DNA of 45,881 bases from Candidatus Krumholzibacteriia bacterium (GTDB lineage: Bacteria; Krumholzibacteriota; Krumholzibacteriia; LZORAL124-64-63), in contig JAGLCY010000085.1 of the NCBI GenBank assembly GCA_023270185.1, forward strand, positions 1 to 45,881. The letters run 5' to 3'. The notes under the pieces were generated by a model that made no database searches, was not told where the DNA came from, and saw only the letters and a list, made by a program, of their open reading frames with translations. Numbering within the stretch: the first letter of the stretch is position 1; each line of letters begins with the position of its first letter. This document shows, piece by piece, positions 37,130-44,954 of the stretch. The translations under genes and the position numbers were made by a program.

Positions 37130-38785
37130 ATGAGCAATAAACCGCAATCCGCCCTGGAAAACTACGTGACCAAACGAGGCGGGGATTTAGGTCAATTCTA
37201 TCGCAGGCTGGAAGGACCCTTGCCCGACCACAACCTGATCCGCGTCGCCTCCTGGCTGATCATCCTGGGTTTCGCCACCTATTTCCTTATTCCACGCAGT
37301 CCGATGCCCATCCAGTTGACCTATGAATTGGATTTGGAAAAAGCTCCCAGCGGCAGTTTGACAATCACCCTGATCGCTGAAGGTGATCTGCCTCGACACC
37401 TGGATCTCGAATTTCCCCCCGGAGTTTTCGGCAACGTCATGAACGGGGTCCACCCCCATAGCGCAACGGCAAATGAACTGAATCCTGACGGTAGCCGGGG
37501 AAAATCCCTGGCAGTGAACAGAACCCCGGACGGGTGGCGGCTGGCCACCGGTGGCGCGAACCGGGCGGGATTCATCTATCAAGTCGACCTTAACCAGATC
37601 CAAAGTCTGGATGCCGATGTGCGACGTCACATCTCCACTCCGGTGGCCGGGGGTTTGAGGGTGGCCGGCTTCGAGGTTTTCCTGCAGCCGGCAGGTCTGG
37701 AAGTCAATGACATCACCGTCACGGTTTACAACCCCGAGAACCTCAAGGTGCTGACTCCCTGGCCGGCCCTGATCCAGAACCGCGACCGAATCATCAAGAC
37801 CACGCCCCAGGGTACGATCCAACAGGCCAACGTCAGCCCGGGCCAGGGTTATCTGCCCACGGAAGGCGTGCCCCCCCTGAACCACACCGACCCAGGCAAG
37901 TCTCCCTCCACCCAACCGGTACCCGAGAACCTGTTGTTTCATCCCCGGAATCTGGCTGACCTCAACAACGCCCTGATGATCTGTGGCGACCTCAGGATCT
38001 TGTCAACCCAGGTCCGCGAATGCGTCATCCAATTGGCGACCGATCACCCCTGGGAATTCCCCCTCGGCAGCGCTCTGGACATGGTCCGTCGCATCGCGCG
38101 GACGGAAATGGGTTTTTTCGGATCGGCTCCCACATCCCAGATCACGGTGATCCTGTCCGTGAATCAGATCGGCGGACGAGATAGATTCGATATCTACGGC
38201 GTGCACACCGGCAGTTCCATACTCGTGATGATGGACCCGAAAACAACCTGGGGAGACCTTGAGGAACAATCCGCCAGTGTCATCGCCCATGAGATGTTCC
38301 ACGGCTGGTTGGGAGAGGCGATTCCCCAGAGGGATCCGGACATGTTGTGGTTCACCGAAGGCGCCACCACCTGGTACTCCGCCCGGATGCTGACCGCGGC
38401 AGGGATATGGACACCGGATCATGCCCGGGCGGTCCTCGAAGCACGCCTGGAACGGGATTACAAACTGAGCCCCCTGAAGACCCAGATGTCCGTGGCCGAA
38501 GCAGCGTCCGAAGTAATGGCCGGGCCCGATCAGATCCGCTTCGCCTACGCCGGCGGCGTGAACGCCTGTCTTAATCTGGATCTGTGGCTGGCCAATCAAT
38601 CCGGGAAAGTCGGGCCTCTGGATCTGGTCCTGCGCCACTTGTATGAAAACCGGGACGGTTCGCCCCTGACCCGTCTGACCCTCGAAGCGGCCATCCTGGA
38701 AGTGACGGGTGTCGACTGCAGCGTCTGGTTGGATGACCATGTGTACAAGAAATCCACCTTGCCCACTGCTATCAGGTTGATTTAA
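37130..38785 (+). CDS. Membrane-anchored gluzincin metallopeptidase (M61/M1-like)
   Basis: N-terminal TM (VASWLIILGFATYFLI); VIAHEMFHGWLGEAIPQRDPDMLWFTEGATTWYSARML (HExxH + downstream E). Confidence 0.75.
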   Translation: MSNKPQSALENYVTKRGGDLGQFYRRLEGPLPDHNLIRVASWLIILGFATYFLIPRSPMPIQLTYELDLEKAPSGSLTITLIAEGDLPRHLDLEFPPGVFGNVMNGVHPHSATANELNPDGSRGKSLAVNRTPDGWRLATGGANRAGFIYQVDLNQIQSLDADVRRHISTPVAGGLRVAGFEVFLQPAGLEVNDITVTVYNPENLKVLTPWPALIQNRDRIIKTTPQGTIQQANVSPGQGYLPTEGVPPLNHTDPGKSPSTQPVPENLLFHPRNLADLNNALMICGDLRILSTQVRECVIQLATDHPWEFPLGSALDMVRRIARTEMGFFGSAPTSQITVILSVNQIGGRDRFDIYGVHTGSSILVMMDPKTTWGDLEEQSASVIAHEMFHGWLGEAIPQRDPDMLWFTEGATTWYSARMLTAAGIWTPDHARAVLEARLERDYKLSPLKTQMSVAEAASEVMAGPDQIRFAYAGGVNACLNLDLWLANQSGKVGPLDLVLRHLYENRDGSPLTRLTLEAAILEVTGVDCSVWLDDHVYKKSTLPTAIRLI

Positions 38786-38790
38786 CTTCC

Positions 38791-38946
38791 TCATTGATCG
38801 ACTTCGGGATTTCTCGTCACTCTGGGGGCGTCGTTCCGCCACCTCCTGTGGTGGAATGACTCGGCATTCCGGGGCCTCCGCCATCCATGGCTCCGGACCC
38901 TCCATGACGCCCCAGATTGACGAGAAACCCCGAAGCCAATCAATCA
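38791..38946. repeat. Imperfect long inverted repeat (about 42-nt arms) enclosing two hairpins, upstream of metG
   Basis: Left arm 38791-38832 vs reverse complement of 38906-38946: about 36/41 matched positions with one 1-nt gap; internal hairpins 38830-38860 and 38865-38906. Confidence 0.85.
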
Positions 38947-38986
38947 GCAAGTCATATCAAGTTTTTTCAGACAGGCGGTTCTTGGC

Positions 38987-40693
38987 ATGGGGCAGGATAA
39001 AAAGTTTTCTCGTACCCTCGTTACCAGCGCGCTGCCGTATGCCAATGGGGAAATCCATCTGGGGCATCTTGCCGGAGCTTATCTGCCGGCGGATATTTAT
39101 GTGCGGTTTCTGAGAATGCGCGGCGAGGAAGTCTTGTATATCTGCGGTTCGGACGAGTTCGGGGTTCCCATCACCCTGACCGCCGAAAAGGAAGGCATCA
39201 CTCCCAAGGAACTGGTCGACCGGAACCACGCCTCGATCAAGAAGTCATTCGAGGGCTTCGGGATGAGCTTCGACAACTTCAGCCAGACCAGCCGGGAAAT
39301 CCACACCGAGACGGCCCAGGCTTTCTTCAGCGACCTGCATGGCCAGGGACTGTTCAAACAGAAAACCACCGACCAATACTACAGCCCGACCCAGGACCGC
39401 TTCCTGCCCGACCGGTACATCGAAGGGAAGTGTCCCAAGTGCAAGACCGAGGGCGCCCGCGGCGGCGAATGCGAAAGTTGCCTGGCCACCTTCAGTTCCA
39501 CCGAGCTGATCGATCCGCACAGCGTCCTGGACAACAGTCCTCTCGAACTGCGGCCCACGACCCACTGGTTCCTGCCCATGGGCGACTGGCAGGAAAAGCT
39601 GAGCGCCTATATCGACGACCATCCCGAGTGGAAGGACAACGTGAAGCAGTATTGCCGCGGCTATTTTGACAGTGGTCTGCAGGACCGCGCCATGACCCGC
39701 GACCTGGGCTGGGGAGTTCCCGTGCCCCTTCCCGACCACGAAGGCAAGGTGATGTTCGTGTGGTTCGAGGCCCCCGTCGGCTACATCTCCTCCACCCGCG
39801 AATGGGCCGCCGCCCAGGGCGATCCCGAAGCCTGGAAAACCTGGTGGCAGGACCCCGGCACCCGGCTGGTGCACTTCATCGGCAAGGACAACATCTTCTT
39901 CCACGCCATGCTGTTCCCGGCCATGCTCATGGCCCACAGCGAGGATTTCGTCGTCGCCGACAACGTGCCCGCCAACGAATTCCTGAATCTTGAAGGCCAA
40001 AAACTTTCGACCAGCCGCGGGTTCGCCGTCTGGTTGCCCGAGTTCCTGGAGAAGTTCCAGGCCGACCCCCTTCGCTACACCCTGGCCCGCAACCTGCCCG
40101 AAACCAGGGACATGAACTTCACCTGGGAAGGCTTCCAGGCCCGCAACAACAACGAACTGGGCAATAATTTCGGAAATCTGATCAACCGGGTTTTCACATT
40201 CATCCATAAATTTTTCGACGGCAAGGTGCCCGAGTGGTCCGAAGAAATGATGACCGACATGGACCGGCAGGCCCTGGATGAGGTTTCCGCCGATTTAGCC
40301 AAATGGGCCGGTCATCTGGAGAAGTTCGAGATCAAGGCCGCCATGGAGGCCTGCTTCCACGCGGGGCAGGTCGGCAACCGCTACTTCGACGAATCCGCCC
40401 CGTTCCGGACCCGCAAAACCGATCTGGAACGTTGCGGACACAGTCTGGGCGTCATCATCCAGATTCTGCGCATGCTGGCCCTGATGCTCGCGCCCGTGGT
40501 GCCGTTTGGCATGGATAAGCTGTGGAGTTGGCTGGGTATGGAGAGCGATCTGTGGCATGGCGGCTGGACCGAAGGCAACCGGGACATCCCCGGCGGCCGC
40601 CCTCTGGGCACACCTGAAATCCTGTTCCCACGGCTGGACGACGAACTGATCCAGCCGGAAATCGAGCGTCTGGCCCGGATGCTGGAAGAGTGA
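38987..40693 (+). CDS. metG: Methionine-tRNA ligase
   Basis: SALPYANGEIHLGHLAGAYLPADIYVRFLR, zinc-binding CPKCKTEGARGGECESC, GQKLSTSRGFAVWLPEF. Confidence 0.96.
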   Translation: MGQDKKFSRTLVTSALPYANGEIHLGHLAGAYLPADIYVRFLRMRGEEVLYICGSDEFGVPITLTAEKEGITPKELVDRNHASIKKSFEGFGMSFDNFSQTSREIHTETAQAFFSDLHGQGLFKQKTTDQYYSPTQDRFLPDRYIEGKCPKCKTEGARGGECESCLATFSSTELIDPHSVLDNSPLELRPTTHWFLPMGDWQEKLSAYIDDHPEWKDNVKQYCRGYFDSGLQDRAMTRDLGWGVPVPLPDHEGKVMFVWFEAPVGYISSTREWAAAQGDPEAWKTWWQDPGTRLVHFIGKDNIFFHAMLFPAMLMAHSEDFVVADNVPANEFLNLEGQKLSTSRGFAVWLPEFLEKFQADPLRYTLARNLPETRDMNFTWEGFQARNNNELGNNFGNLINRVFTFIHKFFDGKVPEWSEEMMTDMDRQALDEVSADLAKWAGHLEKFEIKAAMEACFHAGQVGNRYFDESAPFRTRKTDLERCGHSLGVIIQILRMLALMLAPVVPFGMDKLWSWLGMESDLWHGGWTEGNRDIPGGRPLGTPEILFPRLDDELIQPEIERLARMLEE

Positions 40694-41416
40694 TCAGCCG
40701 TCCCCGCCGAACATGAACTTGACGCCCGCCTTGACGATGTAGCCCGTGTAATCCAAAGCGATTGGCGTGCCATCTTCCTTCAGGGCCGGCCGGTTTTCGA
40801 CCTTGAAGTCATCGATTTCCGCGCTCCGCCAGCCGACAGTCAGTTCGATGGATGTCGATCCGCCCACCGCGAATTCGACCAGGCCCATGGCTTCCAGGGC
40901 CAACCCCGAAGATCCCGTAATCTCGCCTTGCCCCCAGTTGACATTGTTTTCGCCCGTTATCTCTACATCGCCGACGGGAAAAATCAGGCCCAGCCCCGCC
41001 GCGCCCCCGAGGGCCCAGCGACCGGTGCGCAACGGCGTCCAGTACAGGTGGGTCATGAAAAGATTGGCGCGCAGGTTGAGGTCGGCGGTTATGTCGACGT
41101 CGGTGCCCTTGACGCTCGCGTACTGATTATCCCAGGAAAAGCCCAAAGACAATTCGGGTGACATGTCGTAACCCAGGTGGAAGGACAGGGAAAAGCCGGA
41201 ATCCAGATCGGGAAAATTGTATCCGTTGACCGTTTGGTCGTAAAAACGGAAATCGCCGTCGTTGATGTCGCCCATGGCCATGCCGCTGACACCGCCGGCC
41301 GCCTTGAACCAGCCGCCGGCTGAGACCGGGGTCGATCCGCTGACCAGGAACACAAGAACGGTCGCGGCAATCAGCAGAATCCACGCGGGTTTGTCTGTCG
41401 ATTGATGGTTGATCAC
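40694..41416 (-). CDS. Outer-membrane beta-barrel protein (hypothetical)
   Basis: Signal peptide ILLIAATVLVFLVSGSTPVSAGG; amphipathic strands, FSLSFHLGYDMSPELSLGFSWDNQYASV. Confidence 0.65.
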   Translation of the reverse strand: MINHQSTDKPAWILLIAATVLVFLVSGSTPVSAGGWFKAAGGVSGMAMGDINDGDFRFYDQTVNGYNFPDLDSGFSLSFHLGYDMSPELSLGFSWDNQYASVKGTDVDITADLNLRANLFMTHLYWTPLRTGRWALGGAAGLGLIFPVGDVEITGENNVNWGQGEITGSSGLALEAMGLVEFAVGGSTSIELTVGWRSAEIDDFKVENRPALKEDGTPIALDYTGYIVKAGVKFMFGGDG

Positions 41417-41578
41417 GCCTGCCTCCCAAAAAAAATCATGATTTTACTGAATTCCAGAGCTATTTGAGCCGATATGATACTAACACGCCCAAATCGGGGC
41501 CAGCAACATTGATTGGAACAACTTCCGGACTCGAACCGGTTAGCGGCAATATTTTGCCTGAACATGCAAGGATGGATC

Positions 41579-42211
41579 ATGAATAAGACCGCCCTGAAAA
41601 TCGCGGCGTTGGCGATCTGCCTGACGGTCACCGCGGGTATCGCCGTTGAATCCCTGGCCGACGAGTTGGAGGATATCGAAACTCGCGACCTGGAAAGCCA
41701 CCTGCGCAAGACCAGCAAAGAGCTGAAGACCATGAAGAACCTGGAGAAGAAACTGGAATCGGCCGGCCGGCAGTCTTCGAACACCGCCCGGAAGTCGACC
41801 ATCGATAACATCCAGGATCACATGGGCAGCTGCATTCTCAGGCGTGAAGACGACCTGGGACAGGATCACACCATCAAGCAGCACGGCGAAACGGTGACCC
41901 ATGGCACCACATCGGCTGCCGAAGTGGGCGCCCCCGTGGGCACCAGCAGAGCCAAGACTTCCCTGAACTTCAAGGAAGGCATCGCCGGTCTCCGGCTGCG
42001 CCAGCTGTCCCGTATGCAGTCGATCTTTGTTTCGGCCAAACACAACAAGCAGCCGGCCATCGAGAAACAGGGTGAATCACTGGATCGTTACACGACCCAG
42101 GTGGTCAAGTTCAGGAAAGAGCTCGAAACAAGCATCAGCATCCTGGAAACCGAACTGGAAAAACGGGCCCGGGAACAGGAAATGAAAAAGGAACAGTTAC
42201 ACGGAAACTGA
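41579..42211 (+). CDS. Hypothetical secreted coiled-coil protein
   Basis: Signal peptide MNKTALKIAALAICLTVTAGIAVESLA; charged coiled-coil-like N and C termini. Confidence 0.6.
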   Translation: MNKTALKIAALAICLTVTAGIAVESLADELEDIETRDLESHLRKTSKELKTMKNLEKKLESAGRQSSNTARKSTIDNIQDHMGSCILRREDDLGQDHTIKQHGETVTHGTTSAAEVGAPVGTSRAKTSLNFKEGIAGLRLRQLSRMQSIFVSAKHNKQPAIEKQGESLDRYTTQVVKFRKELETSISILETELEKRAREQEMKKEQLHGN

Positions 42212-42227
42212 TCCGCGGGATTGTTTC

Positions 42228-42609
42228 CTACCTGGAAGAGTCGAAGGCCGCCTTACGGGCGGCCTTCTGCATACTGTCGTGTTCAGCGGATGTCAGGGCC
42301 AGAAGCTCCACCGCCTGTTGGTATTCACCCTCCAGGTCCAGGCCGAACAGGGAACGGTCATCCGTATTCAGGCAACAGGGCACCCCGGCGTCCAGGAAGG
42401 TCCGCAGGGGTGCGCAACAGGGAAGTGACGTGTTTGAAGAGTTCGAGAAAACCGTGGAATCCATCAAAGCGGTAAGCGCCGCCGTCCTTGGTCAGACAGG
42501 CGGCCGGCAGGCCCGGTTGGCCGTATTTTTCAGCCAGAAGGATCAGCCGGGCGGGAGTGACTGATCCTTCCAGATGCGTATGAAGTTCGACCCTCCCTTT
42601 CGGGATCAT
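42228..42609 (-). pseudogene. add: Adenosine deaminase remnant with internal deletion and frameshift
   Basis: Frame 1: MIPKGRVELHTHLEGSVTPARLILLAEKYG..FDGFHGFLELFKHVTSLLRTPAD (N-terminus). Then frame 2: PLRTFLDAGVPCCLNTDDRSLFGLDLEGEYQQAVELLALTSAEHDSMQKAARKAAFDSSR* (C-terminus). Middle of the enzyme missing. Confidence 0.85.
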
Positions 42610-44675
42610 CGGGCCAGGACCACCCTCTGGTTCAGGGCCTTTTCGCCATTCTCCAGGCGAATGAGATACAGACCGGAAGCCGCCGCGGCGCCCGATATGG
42701 TTCGTCCGTTCCAGATCATGTGCTGCCAGTCGCCGGTGCCCGGACCCTGGTAAAGCTCGCTCACCAGACGGCCGCGCAGATCCATGATCCGCACGCTGAT
42801 GTTCTCGGTGGGCGCGGCGCGGAAACGTATCGTCACCGCGGGATTGGCCGGGTTGGGCCATGCCGGATCCAGAGCCAGCAGGGAACCGAAATTCAGATGT
42901 GTGGACAGATCACCGGGTCCGTCCAGGGATTCCATCGCGAAGACAAAACCATCACCGGTAACGGCATTCAGCGAGTAGCTGAGACTGACGGCGTTGGCGT
43001 AAGTCTCCACAGGGACCTGATCGAGGTAGGTGAACCCGTCACCGCTTATCGACAAGATGCCCGGGACCTCCCCTTGACCCCACTGGGCCTGTCCGGCCCA
43101 GATCGCGGTCTCATCGAGCAGACCGCCCTGGCCATCGCGCACCTGGCGGAACAATTGGACATCGCCGAACTGGTCCGAAGACAGGGCGAATGAAAAGGAA
43201 AGCCGGACGACGTCCGCGGCGCCGGTCCCGGCCCAGGTCGCGGTCCAGAAGGAGAAGAACGACGGCACCACGTCGGTGGAAGAATCCTGCAGGTGGATGA
43301 AACCGGTCACCGCATCGTTCATCTTGTTACCTTCGGGGGCACCGACCGCAAGATCCCAGTCCCCGTCTCCGTCGAAATCACCGGCGGAGGCCACGGCCCA
43401 CCCGTAGTGATCGTTGGCTTCGGCACCGGGTTTCATGGGCACATTGCCCTTGAACTCCAGATCCTTGGCGCTGGTTGCGAGACTGCCGCCTTCGAAAATA
43501 TAGGCTCTGCCGCAATTCGCGGCGGGCAGGTTGTGGAAAGGCGCGCCGACCAGGACATCATCGGCGAAGTTCAGCGTGAAATCCCAGATTCGGTCCAGGG
43601 AATAACCGAAATTATCGCCCGCGACCTCGCCCAGGACATAACGGTCGCCCGTTGTGGAGGGGCCGGACGCGCTGCCGTAAACGATTTCGACCCGGCCCGC
43701 GGCCAAGCCGCCGTTATTGTTGAAGGGTCCGCCAATGGCCAGGTCCGTATGAGTGTCCCCTCCCCAATCACCCACACCACGAACCGCGAATCCGTATTGG
43801 CTACCGGGAGCGATGCCGCCGCATTGGATCTCATGATCAACCTTGTCATCGGGAATGATATCGCCTTCGTAGACATAGACCGCCCCGGCGTCCAGGCCAC
43901 CGTGCGTATCGTTCCACGGAGCTCCAACCGCAACGCAATCATCCCCATCCAGGAAATCACCGGCGTCGGTCACCGACCAGCCGAAGGCGTCATTGGAAAA
44001 TTCACCCGTCAACTTCGTCGCGTCGGCCAGATCCGTGCTCACACCGTCCTTGTGTCCGTAGATGACATAGGCGCTGCCCGCGCGGCCGGGTGACGCCACG
44101 TCAAGGGCGGGAGCACCGACGATGAAATCGGCCACGCCGTCGTTGTTGAAATCACCGGCGGCGGAGATCGAATACCCGAAATTGTCTCCCCCTGTTTCGC
44201 CGATGATTCCCACGGGTGTGATCGACGAGAGATCGCTATTGCCGTAAAAAACATAAACCTTGCCCTTGGTGGATCCGTCTTCATCGGAGTCCGGAGCCCC
44301 CACGGCCCAATCAGGCACATTGTCATCGTTCACGTCGCCGATCCGGGCCACGGCAAAGCCGAACTTCTCCTCGTTCACACCGGTCCACACGAAGTCGGCT
44401 TCAACGGTCAGTTCCTTGTTGCCGAGCCATATGTGTACGGCCCCATGATTTCCACCGTTCGGCGCGCCAGGCGCACCAACCAGGAACTCCCAGCGCAGAT
44501 CCCCGTTCAAATCCTCCAGTTCGGTCATCGCCGCTCCAAAGAGCGTCCCTCCGGACCCGGTCTCGTCAGTCAGGTGAACCGCGCCCCAGGCGGGCACCAC
44601 CAGAACCAGCAAGGCACCAAAAAGAACCATGGGAAAGAACACGGCACGCCAGTTGCTTGTTTGATTCGTAAACAA
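42606..44675 (-). CDS. FG-GAP/integrin-alpha-like repeat protein with C-terminal FlgD-Ig-like sorting-type domain, secreted
   Basis: Repeated IGDVNDDNVPDWAVGAP, AGDFNNDGVADFIVGAP, AGDFDGDGDWDLAVGAP; C-terminus ISVRIMDLRGRLVSELYQGPGTGDWQHMIWNGRTISGAAAASGLYLIRL. Confidence 0.88.
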   Translation of the reverse strand: MFTNQTSNWRAVFFPMVLFGALLVLVVPAWGAVHLTDETGSGGTLFGAAMTELEDLNGDLRWEFLVGAPGAPNGGNHGAVHIWLGNKELTVEADFVWTGVNEEKFGFAVARIGDVNDDNVPDWAVGAPDSDEDGSTKGKVYVFYGNSDLSSITPVGIIGETGGDNFGYSISAAGDFNNDGVADFIVGAPALDVASPGRAGSAYVIYGHKDGVSTDLADATKLTGEFSNDAFGWSVTDAGDFLDGDDCVAVGAPWNDTHGGLDAGAVYVYEGDIIPDDKVDHEIQCGGIAPGSQYGFAVRGVGDWGGDTHTDLAIGGPFNNNGGLAAGRVEIVYGSASGPSTTGDRYVLGEVAGDNFGYSLDRIWDFTLNFADDVLVGAPFHNLPAANCGRAYIFEGGSLATSAKDLEFKGNVPMKPGAEANDHYGWAVASAGDFDGDGDWDLAVGAPEGNKMNDAVTGFIHLQDSSTDVVPSFFSFWTATWAGTGAADVVRLSFSFALSSDQFGDVQLFRQVRDGQGGLLDETAIWAGQAQWGQGEVPGILSISGDGFTYLDQVPVETYANAVSLSYSLNAVTGDGFVFAMESLDGPGDLSTHLNFGSLLALDPAWPNPANPAVTIRFRAAPTENISVRIMDLRGRLVSELYQGPGTGDWQHMIWNGRTISGAAAASGLYLIRLENGEKALNQRVVLAR

Positions 44676-44954
44676 CGCAAAACCTCCAAATCAATACAGG
44701 ACGCCCCGGAAACCGGACAAAAGATCAAAAGTTCCGTATCCAGGTCAGGCTTTCTGCAATGGATAGAGTAATGATAGCACGGACCGACCCTTGATTGACA
44801 GGCACAAGAGCATTTTCTGGACAAGAAAACCCTTGCTTCCAGCAGGTAGCATGATGCAATTTTGGCCCATTGAAACCCTTCACCGCATGGTGGCTATCCC
44901 GGAGGACGGATCCTGACTCCCATCGACCAGAGCAATAAACCGACCAGGTTCGCC

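Noticed and set aside
38791-38986. T-box riboswitch upstream of metG
   Set aside because: No UGGNACC T-box sequence or terminator/antiterminator pair with U-tract seen; the structure is different (see finding).
39245-40207. 320-aa minus-strand ORF
   Set aside because: Antisense to metG.
42243-42267. GAAGGCCGCC-TTACG-GGCGGCCTTC hairpin, considered as terminator for 41579..42211
   Set aside because: Lies in the C-terminal coding part (KAARKAAF) of the add remnant and has no following T-tract; probably GC-rich coding coincidence.
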